Origin: Deltaproteobacteria bacterium UBA796
GTDB lineage: Bacteria; Myxococcota_A; UBA796
Direction of reading: 5' to 3'
DNA: 20,079 bases
NCBI GenBank assembly: GCA_002296975.1
Contig: DBIS01000170.1
Coordinates: 1-20,079 of the forward strand
Of this stretch, positions 1 through 7,149 are shown piece by piece. Every line of letters begins with the position of its first letter. Position 1 is the first letter of the stretch. The translations under genes were made by a program, and so were the position numbers. The notes under the pieces are model-generated. The model was not told the origin of the DNA. It did not search any database and saw only the letters and a program-made list of their open reading frames with translations.

Positions 1-20
1 GGGCTGGGGCTGGGGCTGGG
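1..20 (+). repeat. Hexanucleotide tandem repeat GGGGCT at the window edge
   Basis: The first 20 bases are about three copies of a GGGGCT unit. On the coding (minus) strand they read as alternating Pro and Ala codons of the TPR protein's linker. A six-base unit can change copy number without shifting the frame, so it would alter linker length rather than switch the gene off. The left end lies outside the window, so total copy number is unknown. Confidence 0.6.
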
Positions 21-376
21 AAAAACACCGGGGCAGCTTGCTGATTCAATTCTTCCTCGAGGCGCAAAATATGCTGGTCAATCTCTGAAAACTTCGAGGG
101 TTCAGCGACACCCCGGTATTGGTACAAGACATCGATCGCCTTTTCTAGTTTACCGAGATGTTCATGACAATACGCGATCGAGCGCAACACATTGGGCCGA
201 CCGCTCAACCGAAAAGCCATATCAAAAGCCATTAATGCCTTGGCATACTCTCCATTTTCGTACAGATCCTGGCCATTCACAAACCACGCTTTGGCCTGTT
301 GGTCGCCCTTGACCACAGTCTGGGCAGACACTGGGGCGCCTGCGATCAATGCACACAGCAAGACCACGACTTTCAT
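1..376 (-). CDS. Secreted TPR-type protein, C-terminus cut by window edge
   Basis: I translated 125 codons from the ATG at 376 to base 1 with no stop, so the gene continues to the left of the window. Residues 1-18 look like a Sec signal peptide: Lys at position 2, a hydrophobic core, then PVSA before Gln19. Residues about 29-90 resemble two tetratricopeptide repeats: the first carries LYENGEYAKALMAFDMAF and the second runs through CHEHLGKLEKAIDVLYQY. A Pro/Ala stretch begins at about residue 120 and looks like a linker to a missing second half. The ATG overlaps the TGA of the upstream kinase (ATGA, 373-376), so the two are probably translationally coupled. I infer a periplasmic scaffold or sensor working with the kinase. 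No enzymatic motif is visible in the part present. The TPR call is by pattern and moderately sure; the function is unknown. Confidence 0.75.
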   Translation of the reverse strand, partial: MKVVVLLCALIAGAPVSAQTVVKGDQQAKAWFVNGQDLYENGEYAKALMAFDMAFRLSGRPNVLRSIAYCHEHLGKLEKAIDVLYQYRGVAEPSKFSEIDQHILRLEEELNQQAAPVFFPAPAPA

Positions 377-1755
377 TCGCTCGATGGGGCCTCCTGGCCC
401 TCCAAATCGATATCAGACCAGTCACCAGCTGATGGCGTTGGCGGAGCCGCCGGCGGCGATGCTGCAGCGGGTACCGAGGATGGCTTTTTCACCTTCGGTT
501 TGGTGACAGCCGGTGGGGGTGCAGGTGTTTCGACTGCCGGCTTGGTCGTGGCTGGTGCCGGCATTGGTTTTGGAGCGGCTTTTGTCGGCCTCACTTCAGC
601 TGGCGGCGGGCTGGACACCGCTGCGGGCTGTTGGGCCGTCGGTATCTCAATCCCAGGCGCCGATTCCCGCATTTGAAAACCCAAAACCGCTGTGGCCACC
701 AACATGGCCACCAACACAGCGATCACGCCGCCAACCACTAGCCCCGCCCAAACAGAACTGAGGTCCCGCCTCGGGGCCACAGCATTCGCTGCCGTGAGGG
801 TATGGAACTCACCGCTGACCCCTTCAAAGGGGCTACCCGAGTGGTATGGCAACAACTCGGCGATCAAGGCATCCATGCTCGGGTATCGCCGCCCAGGCTT
901 CTTTTCGAGGCAGCGACGAACCACCGCCTCAAGCCCCTCTGGGATTCGAATACGGGGAGCAATATTCGCAAAGGTGGGCACATCTCGAGTGACATGGGCT
1001 GTGATGATGGCCGTCGCGTGTGGCCCGTCGAAAGGATATTTCCCGGTCAACCCACAATAAAGAAGCACGCCGGTCGCGTAGATGTCTGCCCTGTGGTCGA
1101 CGGACTGCCCCGTGGCTTGTTCGGGCGCCATAAAATGAGGCGAGCCCAAAATCATACCGGTTTGCGTCAGGCCTGAGTCGGTTTTGGAGAGCTTTACCAA
1201 TCCAAAATCCACCACCTTGGCCTGCTCCTCACCGTTATCCAGCGTTCGCACGAGCACGTTGGAGTTTTTCACATCCCGATGAACGACACCCCGTTTGTGG
1301 GCATACCGCAAACCCTTCGCCACCTGGAGCACCAGATTCACCGCCCGCCCGGGTTCTAGATACCCAGTATTAAGCAGGTCCAAAAACCGCCCACCGCCGA
1401 TGTACTCCATGGCCAAATAATACCGACCGTCATCGGTTTCACCATAATCAAATATGGTCACAATATTGGGATGGTCCAAAGCCCCAAGGGTGCGCGCCTC
1501 CAACAAAAATCGCTGCTCGAAGGCCTCCCTCTCCTCGTCTGTGGCTTCCATGCTCGGGGGTGAAAGAATCTTGAGCGCCACTGGCCGATTAAGCGGCTCT
1601 TGGTGGGCCAAATACACCGAAGCCTGGCCACCCCGAGCGATTCGGTGTTCAATCCTGAACTTTCCGCCAATCAGCGTACCCGCAGGCAACACGCGTATCC
1701 CGCCCGGTAAAATCAATTTCACCTCAGGTGAATTTGGCCCTTTAGAAGTGGTCAC
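373..1755 (-). CDS. Membrane Hanks-type Ser/Thr protein kinase with Pro/Ala-rich tail
   Basis: This is a 460-residue Ser/Thr kinase. The kinase domain spans about residues 33-305. It has Lys62 in VALKIL, Glu86 in LLEART, HRD at 159-161 with Asn166, DFG at 183-185, and GSPHFMAPE at 204-212, so it should be active. The glycine loop is atypical: ARGGQASVY at 40-48 has Ala where the first and third glycines usually sit. One transmembrane helix lies at about 336-360, followed by about 90 residues very rich in Pro, Ala and Lys, ending in an acidic segment. With an N-terminal cytoplasmic kinase, the tail would be periplasmic. No PASTA or other recognised sensor domain is seen. The start is GTG at 1755, with a possible AAGGA ribosome site 10 bases upstream. 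The gene follows fabZ after 69 bases and overlaps the TPR gene by ATGA. The family call is firm; the substrate is unknown. Confidence 0.95.
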   Translation of the reverse strand: MTTSKGPNSPEVKLILPGGIRVLPAGTLIGGKFRIEHRIARGGQASVYLAHQEPLNRPVALKILSPPSMEATDEEREAFEQRFLLEARTLGALDHPNIVTIFDYGETDDGRYYLAMEYIGGGRFLDLLNTGYLEPGRAVNLVLQVAKGLRYAHKRGVVHRDVKNSNVLVRTLDNGEEQAKVVDFGLVKLSKTDSGLTQTGMILGSPHFMAPEQATGQSVDHRADIYATGVLLYCGLTGKYPFDGPHATAIITAHVTRDVPTFANIAPRIRIPEGLEAVVRRCLEKKPGRRYPSMDALIAELLPYHSGSPFEGVSGEFHTLTAANAVAPRRDLSSVWAGLVVGGVIAVLVAMLVATAVLGFQMRESAPGIEIPTAQQPAAVSSPPPAEVRPTKAAPKPMPAPATTKPAVETPAPPPAVTKPKVKKPSSVPAAASPPAAPPTPSAGDWSDIDLEGQEAPSSE

Positions 1756-1792
1756 CGATCTCTGCGTCCTTGTTGTTGGGCATCGTACTTTG

Positions 1793-1820
1793 ATTGTGCC
1801 CCATGAATCCAGCGATTCAA
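1793..1820 (-). promoter_or_regulatory. Weak candidate internal promoter for the kinase gene
   Basis: On the minus strand TTGAAT (4 of 6 to TTGACA) is followed after 16 bases by CACAAT (4 of 6 to TATAAT), about 40 bases before the GTG start of the kinase. It lies in one of the longer gaps of the operon, where a separate start for the kinase and TPR genes would make sense. The match is poor and could be chance. Confidence 0.2.
1804..1819 (-). other. Small hairpin between fabZ and the kinase gene
   Basis: TGAATC and GATTCA form a perfect 6-bp stem around a 4-base loop within the 69-base gap. There is no T-tract on either strand, so it is not a convincing Rho-independent terminator. It could be an operator, a weak mRNA structure, or chance. 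It also overlaps the weak promoter candidate described separately. Confidence 0.3.
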
Positions 1821-1824
1821 AGGC

Positions 1825-2262
1825 TCATTCCTCTTGCTTGGCCACCGTCGCCATCAAGCTACCGTCAGCAACCTTCACACCTTCAACAGTTGCGACCACA
1901 CTAAATTTCCAAATTCCACGACGTTGGTACTCCTTTTTAGCAGTGATCAACACCCGATCTCCGGGCCGCACAGGCTTGCGAAAACGCACCTTATCCAGGC
2001 CTAGCAAATACACGGCCATACCCGCGAGCTCGTCGTGGGCTGACAGGGCCACGATACCCGCAGTCTGCGCAAACGCCTCGGTCAGCAAGACCCCTGGCAT
2101 GATCGGAACCCCTGGGAAATGTCCTTGAAAATGAGGCTCATTGATGGTCACGCACTTGACCGCGACCGCCCGCTCACCCGCCTCGAGCTCGATGACCCGA
2201 TCGATCATCAAAAACGGATACCGGTGGGGCAATAGGGCCATAATTTGCTCGATGTCCATCAT
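1825..2262 (-). CDS. fabZ: 3-hydroxyacyl-ACP dehydratase FabZ
   Basis: This 145-residue protein has the usual FabZ length. It dehydrates (3R)-hydroxyacyl-ACP to trans-2-enoyl-ACP in the cytoplasm during fatty-acid elongation, and it competes with the lipid A pathway for hydroxyacyl-ACP. The N-terminal LPHRYPFLMIDRV motif and the hot-dog signature GHFPGVPIMPGVLLTEA are plain. By family knowledge, His48 and Glu62 are the catalytic pair. Its ATG at 2262 overlaps the lpxD TGA (ATGA), with a GGAG ribosome site inside the end of lpxD. A second ATG follows at once and could equally be used. The lpxD-fabZ order is common in Gram-negative bacteria, but here fabZ is followed by a kinase gene rather than lpxA. 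Confidence 0.97.
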   Translation of the reverse strand: MMDIEQIMALLPHRYPFLMIDRVIELEAGERAVAVKCVTINEPHFQGHFPGVPIMPGVLLTEAFAQTAGIVALSAHDELAGMAVYLLGLDKVRFRKPVRPGDRVLITAKKEYQRRGIWKFSVVATVEGVKVADGSLMATVAKQEE

Positions 2263-3287
2263 GAGGAATTCTCCAATTCTTGTATGCGTTTTTCGAGGGC
2301 CCTAACGGTCTTGAGCAGGCTGGGTAGTTGCGCAAATGCTGTCACCGACCTGAGCCACCCACGATGAGGTATCGCGGGAATACCACTCACTTTTTGGCCA
2401 GCCTCGACATCGGAGGTCACAGCACTGGCCACACCAACCATCACCCCATCGCCCAATTTCAAGTGACCCATTACCGCAGCCTTAGCTGCCAACACGACAC
2501 CCCGACCCAAACGTGATGTCCCAGCCACCCCCGAAAAAGCAATGAGCAAGCTGTGGTCGCCAATATCTGCGCCATGTCCTACCTGGACAAGATTATCCAG
2601 CTTGGCCCCTGATCGGACATAAGTCGTGCCCAAAGCCCCGCGGTCGACACATGTGTTGGCGCCCAGCTCAACATCGTCGCCAAGGGACACATTGCCCGCC
2701 TGTGGAATCTTAATGTGTCCTTGTTCGCTTGGGGCAAAGCCAAAGCCCTCACCACCCACGACCGCCCCTGGATTGAGCCAAACCCGGTCACCGACAACGC
2801 AGCCATCCATCACAACAGATTTGGGCATCAGCCTACAATCGGAGCCAATCACAGTTCCGCTTCCAACCACCGCACCAGTCTCCACCCACGTTCCAGGCCC
2901 AACGACAGCACCTGGCCCGATCCAGGCGAAGGCCTCGATGCGCGCTCCGTCTACCACAGCGTCCTCAGCCACCCATGCCCGTGCATCGACCTTGGCCACC
3001 GGCCTTGTGTAGGGGTGCCAATATTTCATCATGCGGGCAAAGGCCAGATAAGGATCTGCGACCTCTATGCGGCCCCGTCCTGCTAACTTTTGGCCCACAG
3101 CCACCAAAATGGCGCCCGCCTGACTGTGTTGGGCATCCCGTAAATAACGCCGATTTGCCAAAAAGCTGAGATGCTCGCCTTGAGCAGACCCCAAAGACCG
3201 AAGGCCCATTACCCGGTGTTCAGGATCACCGAACACAGTGCCGCCCACCAAGGCTGCGACCTCTCTCAGTGAGAGCTGGCCGCCCAT
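2259..3287 (-). CDS. lpxD: UDP-3-O-acylglucosamine N-acyltransferase LpxD
   Basis: This 342-residue protein matches LpxD in length and layout. LpxD transfers a 3-hydroxyacyl chain from ACP to the 2-amino group of UDP-3-O-acylglucosamine, the third step of lipid A synthesis, in the cytoplasm. Residues 1-95 form the uridine-binding domain (FLANRRYL and DPYLAFARMM are typical). From about residue 100 to 320 hexapeptide repeats predict a left-handed beta-helix. GGEGFGFA at 178-185 matches the conserved glycine segment, and His238 in VQVGHGADIG is the expected catalytic His. A C-terminal helix (about 320-340) completes the trimer fold. It starts 3 bases after skp and overlaps fabZ by 4 bases, so it is surely co-transcribed with both. 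Confidence 0.97.
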   Translation of the reverse strand: MGGQLSLREVAALVGGTVFGDPEHRVMGLRSLGSAQGEHLSFLANRRYLRDAQHSQAGAILVAVGQKLAGRGRIEVADPYLAFARMMKYWHPYTRPVAKVDARAWVAEDAVVDGARIEAFAWIGPGAVVGPGTWVETGAVVGSGTVIGSDCRLMPKSVVMDGCVVGDRVWLNPGAVVGGEGFGFAPSEQGHIKIPQAGNVSLGDDVELGANTCVDRGALGTTYVRSGAKLDNLVQVGHGADIGDHSLLIAFSGVAGTSRLGRGVVLAAKAAVMGHLKLGDGVMVGVASAVTSDVEAGQKVSGIPAIPHRGWLRSVTAFAQLPSLLKTVRALEKRIQELENSS

Positions 3288-3290
3288 GGT

Positions 3291-3788
3291 TTACTCGCCA
3301 GCGTCGAAACGGGTCACCAACTCAGCGGTGATATTGTCGGCTTTGCCCACATAAATCACAGCGCTCGCCTCGATCACCATATCGTAGCCTTTCTCTTTAC
3401 CGATAGACTCTGTGGTTGTCCGTAAACGCTCGAAGAGAGCCATGCTCTTGCGTTCGCCGACCTGCGCCACTTCTTGCTGAGCGGCGGACACTGCTTTCTG
3501 AAACTCTTGATTGGCCATCATAAATTCGGCCTGCTTCTTTTTGCGGGTGTCTTCGCTCAGAATCATCTCTTGCTTTTGATAATCGGCCTGCATGGCCATC
3601 AACTGCTTCTCCATCTCTTGGAGCCGCTCGCCACGGTCAGCCTTGAGCTCTTCGAGCTCTGCCTGCATTTTGGCGCCCTCACGAACCAAAGACATCGCCT
3701 TCCCAAAATCAACCACTGCCAATCCGCCCGCGAACGCGGTCTGTACACTCAGCAGCGCAGCCATCACTAAAATCTTCTTAATCATCAT
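3291..3788 (-). CDS. skp: Periplasmic chaperone, Skp/OmpH family
   Basis: I place the start at the ATG at 3788 because GGAG lies 6 bases upstream. An ATG at 3800 in frame would add four residues but has its ribosome site too close. The 165-residue product begins with a signal peptide (MMIKKILVMAALLSV, cleaved after TAFA). VVDFGKAM follows, the usual Skp beta-strand, then a long charged coiled coil over about residues 30-120. The C-terminal part returns to a beta-strand core (YDMVIEASAVIYVG). Skp trimers hold unfolded outer-membrane proteins in the periplasm for the BAM complex. The position directly after bamA and before lpxD is the classic arrangement. Sequence similarity in this family is low, so the call rests on architecture and context. 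Confidence 0.92.
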   Translation of the reverse strand: MMIKKILVMAALLSVQTAFAGGLAVVDFGKAMSLVREGAKMQAELEELKADRGERLQEMEKQLMAMQADYQKQEMILSEDTRKKKQAEFMMANQEFQKAVSAAQQEVAQVGERKSMALFERLRTTTESIGKEKGYDMVIEASAVIYVGKADNITAELVTRFDAGE

Positions 3789-3826
3789 AAAATTCTCCAT
3801 TTACCTTCGGCCCTAAGCCGGTTTTC

Positions 3827-6469
3827 TTAAAACAGCGACCCCATAGAGAAGTCAAACACAACCTCTCGCTCATCTGAACGGGGGTTGATGGGAAAGCCCC
3901 ACTCGAAACGCAGTGGACCCATCGGCGAGAACCAACGGATTCCGAAGCCATAAGCGGTCCTCAGGTTTGCAGGGTCGATCGGGCCGTTGCCCCATACATC
4001 ACCAAACGCGTTTCCTGCATCAAAGAAGATCACCGTGGATATTCCGGCCTGACGCACGATCGGTGCCTCGATCTCGATGTTGTTCACCCAAGAGCGCACA
4101 CCACCGATCACCAGCCTGTCATCCGCGGAGGTCGGGTCATCAGAGCCTCGCCAACCCATCACGTTGGTACCTTGACGGTAGCCGCTCCCCCGCACACTCG
4201 GTCCGAGCGAATACCAATCATAGCCGCGCATGGAGGTCATGCCGCCGATCTTGTAGCGTTGGCTCCAGGGGATAATTCGCCCATCCGTACTCCCCATATG
4301 GCCCAAGGAGATGTTGTATTTGAAGATCAACGCCTCTGACTTGACCAGTGGGTAGTAGGTCCGGAGGTTGGCCTTGAGTTCATAATAATTGAAGTCGCCG
4401 CCAAAAACGCTCATGACCTGCTCGTCATTGACCCGCCAGCCGCCGTGAAGCGTACTGCTCAGGGTCCCCAAAAAGCCCTTGGTGGCGTTGATTCGGTTGT
4501 TCCGCTTGTCCATGCTGTAGACAAGTCCGCCGGAGCTGCTCACGCCTTGGTTGTACAGCTGGCCGCCGAACATCCGTTGCTTATAAGGCTCAAGACCAAT
4601 CAGGGACGAATCGGTAATGCTGTAAACCATCTCCACTTTCTGGTCGTCTCGGACATCGAGATAACGGCCCACACCAAAGGAGCCGCCCTGGGTCACTTGG
4701 TTTTCGATGAACTGCTCTTGGCTGAGGTATGCGCTCAGGCGCAAGGTCCACCTGGAGTCCAAGAAATAGGGGTCGAATATCTGGAAATTACCCGACTGTC
4801 GCATGCTGCTGACATTGGCCGCAGCGGCCATGATGTACCCGAGGCCCAGGTAGTTGTTCTTCTGAATATTGGCGGTGAAAACAAAGTTTTCGAGGTTAGA
4901 GAACCCCGCACCGATCGAGAAACTCCCGGTGGGCTGCTCGACTACATCGACCATAACGTCAACGGTGTTGGCGTCTTGAGCCTTGGGTGTGGTGACGGCT
5001 ACACCCTCGAAAAACCCGGTGCGCTTGAGACGCATTTGGGCTTCTTTGAGCTTGGAGGTCGAATAAAGCTCGCCCTCATTTAAGGGGATCTCCCGACGCA
5101 CAACCTTATCGTAGGTGGGGTCATTACCGGTGATGTCGATCCGGCCAATCCACACCCGTTCGCCCTTGTCGATTTGGAATTTGATGTCCACCACACCATC
5201 TTCGGCATGGTTTTGCTGCAGGGGGCTGACGTTAACGAAGGCGTAGCCCTCTTCACCGTATAGGTCGCTGATTTGACCCATCACCGCTTGAATGGTGCTC
5301 AGTTTGTAGTCGTCGCCTTCCTTGAGGGGCTGGAGGACTTCCAGGCTGACCAAAGGATTGTGTGGGGCGTCCCATCCCGCCTGTGCAGGAGGGTCTTCAG
5401 CCTCAGAATCTTTGGCAGCTTTTCGTTTGGAATTGGTGTACCAAAGCCGAACCTCGCGAGCGTTATGGCCTTCAATCAGCCGACGTACAGCCTCTTGGGT
5501 CAGCCCTTTGTCGGGGTCGAAATCCCCATCGATGGAGATGGTGCCAAGCTTATAATGTTGACCCTCGGTGACATGAATGGTGGCGTAGACAAAGCGTTTA
5601 TCTTGAGAGAGATAGGTGGTGGCGGGCTCGACTTTGATGTCGACAAAGCCATGCTCCAAAAAGACTTGTCTCAACATGGCCGTGTCGCCAGCTATCATCG
5701 CCTCGTTGAACACCCCTTTGGAAGAGAGCCAAGGCATAATGCCGGCCTCTTTGGTCATCATAAACTTCTTGAGGGTTCGGTCGGGAACCTCTGCATTGCC
5801 GACAATGTCGATGCGCTGCACCCGAACCTTCTTGTTCTCTTTGATCGCAAACTCAAGCTCGACCACCCCGTCGTCGACGACATGAATGATCGGCTCGATT
5901 TCCACCAGATAAAAACCCTTTTCGAGGTATTTATCTCTCATTCGGGCGATATTTTCCTTGATGTCTGAAGGGTTCAACACCGCGAAAGCCGGGATGTCGA
6001 TCACCTCACGCAAGCCCTCTTCATCGATCTTCTTGTTGCCGCTTATCAATGTGTCCCGAATAGCAGGCTTTTCGACCACCTCGAAGGTCACGACCACAGG
6101 CTGCTTACCGTGAACCTCTGGCCCTTCAGCCACAGACACATCAACCCGCACATCTTCGATAAATCCAGTGCCGTAGATGTTCACCAAATCGCGCCGAATC
6201 TTGGCAGTCGACACCAACTCACCGCTGCGCATCTGTACCGCTGACATCATCGCGGCCTCTTCGACCCGCCGCAGCCCCACAAATCGTACAGCAACGATAT
6301 GACCGTCAACCGCTACCGGCGGGCCGACCACCTCGGCCAAGGCAGGGCCCTCAACTTCGGGCTGTGTTTTGGCGGCTTCAGTCACTTGTGGCGCTTTCGG
6401 TGCAGCATCTTCAGCATGCGCTGGGAGCAACCAAAAACCGTACAACAGGCCGAACATCATCAGGCGCAT
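3827..6469 (-). CDS. bamA: Outer membrane protein assembly factor BamA
   Basis: BamA inserts beta-barrel proteins into the outer membrane. This one has 880 residues, longer than the roughly 810 of E. coli. A signal peptide (residues 1-19, ending PAHA before Glu20) precedes a short Ala/Pro-rich linker. Five POTRA domains follow at about 57-134, 135-212, 214-304, 305-436 and 437-512. The barrel fills the rest, with the loop-6 MRGYDW motif (RGF/Y signature) and a C-terminal strand ending in Phe, the usual BAM recognition end. POTRA4 carries an insert of about 50 residues at 334-382 that is charged, low in hydrophobics and has no counterpart in E. coli. The ATG at 6469 overlaps the end of lolD by 10 bases; further ATGs at codons 4 and 5 are possible starts. 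Confidence 0.97.
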   Translation of the reverse strand: MRLMMFGLLYGFWLLPAHAEDAAPKAPQVTEAAKTQPEVEGPALAEVVGPPVAVDGHIVAVRFVGLRRVEEAAMMSAVQMRSGELVSTAKIRRDLVNIYGTGFIEDVRVDVSVAEGPEVHGKQPVVVTFEVVEKPAIRDTLISGNKKIDEEGLREVIDIPAFAVLNPSDIKENIARMRDKYLEKGFYLVEIEPIIHVVDDGVVELEFAIKENKKVRVQRIDIVGNAEVPDRTLKKFMMTKEAGIMPWLSSKGVFNEAMIAGDTAMLRQVFLEHGFVDIKVEPATTYLSQDKRFVYATIHVTEGQHYKLGTISIDGDFDPDKGLTQEAVRRLIEGHNAREVRLWYTNSKRKAAKDSEAEDPPAQAGWDAPHNPLVSLEVLQPLKEGDDYKLSTIQAVMGQISDLYGEEGYAFVNVSPLQQNHAEDGVVDIKFQIDKGERVWIGRIDITGNDPTYDKVVRREIPLNEGELYSTSKLKEAQMRLKRTGFFEGVAVTTPKAQDANTVDVMVDVVEQPTGSFSIGAGFSNLENFVFTANIQKNNYLGLGYIMAAAANVSSMRQSGNFQIFDPYFLDSRWTLRLSAYLSQEQFIENQVTQGGSFGVGRYLDVRDDQKVEMVYSITDSSLIGLEPYKQRMFGGQLYNQGVSSSGGLVYSMDKRNNRINATKGFLGTLSSTLHGGWRVNDEQVMSVFGGDFNYYELKANLRTYYPLVKSEALIFKYNISLGHMGSTDGRIIPWSQRYKIGGMTSMRGYDWYSLGPSVRGSGYRQGTNVMGWRGSDDPTSADDRLVIGGVRSWVNNIEIEAPIVRQAGISTVIFFDAGNAFGDVWGNGPIDPANLRTAYGFGIRWFSPMGPLRFEWGFPINPRSDEREVVFDFSMGSLF

Positions 6470-7149
6470 GATTGCTCCTGAAATCTGCCGGCCACCAAGG
6501 ATAATTGGCGAGGAAAACGTTGCGCAAGGGCGACCGAGTGGGTCACCACGATGAGGGTGGTGTCCTGCTCCTCGTTCAACTCCAACATCAAATCCAGCAT
6601 GTGTGCCGCGGTGGCCGGGTCTAGGTTTCCTGTGGGTTCGTCAGCCAAAAGTAACCGTGGCTTTTGAACCAAGGCACGGGCCAAAGCCACCCGCTGCTGC
6701 TCGCCGCCTGACAGCTCTCCAGGTCGGTGAACCATGCGGTCTTGTAAACCCACTCGAATCAACAGGGATTCCGCGCGTTCGCGGGCCTCATCACGAGGGG
6801 CACCCCCAATCAATGCCGGTATCATCACGTTGTGCACGGCGTCCTGGTCGGGGAGCAAATGGTGGAATTGGAAAACAAAGCCAATATGGCGGTTGCGCAG
6901 CCTATCCAGTTCGGAAGCCCTGTGCGCGAAAGCATCAACCCCGTCCAAAAATACACGCCCCTCGCAGGGGTGGTCAAGCGTGCCAACCACGTGCAAAAAC
7001 GTGCTCTTTCCTGAACCGCTTTGGCCGACGATGGCCACCCGTTCTCCCACAGCCACCTCGAGATCGATACCGCGTAAAACCGGCAACAAGGTGCCCGCCA
7101 TCTCAAAGGACTTGCTCAGCCCTTCAACTTTAAGTGCCGGTGCGCTCAT
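6460..7149 (-). CDS. lolD: Lipoprotein-releasing ABC transporter ATPase LolD
   Basis: LolD powers release of outer-membrane lipoproteins from the inner membrane. I start it at the ATG at 7149, which overlaps the lolC TGA (ATGA) and gives 229 residues, the normal size. A longer open frame to 7221 merely runs into lolC. Walker A is GQSGSGKS at 42-49, the Q-loop is Gln94, the ABC signature is LSGGEQQ at 146-152, Walker B is LLLADEP at 166-172, and the switch His is 204. The FQFHHLLPDQDAVHNVMIP segment after the Q-loop is strongly LolD-like and separates it from MacB and FtsE ATPases. It lies between its permease and bamA, both envelope assembly factors. Confidence 0.96.
   Translation of the reverse strand: MSAPALKVEGLSKSFEMAGTLLPVLRGIDLEVAVGERVAIVGQSGSGKSTFLHVVGTLDHPCEGRVFLDGVDAFAHRASELDRLRNRHIGFVFQFHHLLPDQDAVHNVMIPALIGGAPRDEARERAESLLIRVGLQDRMVHRPGELSGGEQQRVALARALVQKPRLLLADEPTGNLDPATAAHMLDLMLELNEEQDTTLIVVTHSVALAQRFPRQLSLVAGRFQEQSCA

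Noticed and set aside
1742..1783. A 13-codon minus-strand ORF starting at ATG 1783 and ending inside the kinase gene
   Set aside because: It has no ribosome site and is out of frame with the kinase, so a leader peptide is possible but unsupported.
1454..2128. A 224-codon plus-strand open frame across the kinase and fabZ
   Set aside because: It runs antisense to two confidently identified genes and its sequence has no domain signal.
4445..5968. Long plus-strand open frames (212 and 231 codons) opposite bamA
   Set aside because: They are antisense to a well-conserved gene, show no recognisable protein motifs, and reflect codon bias of bamA.
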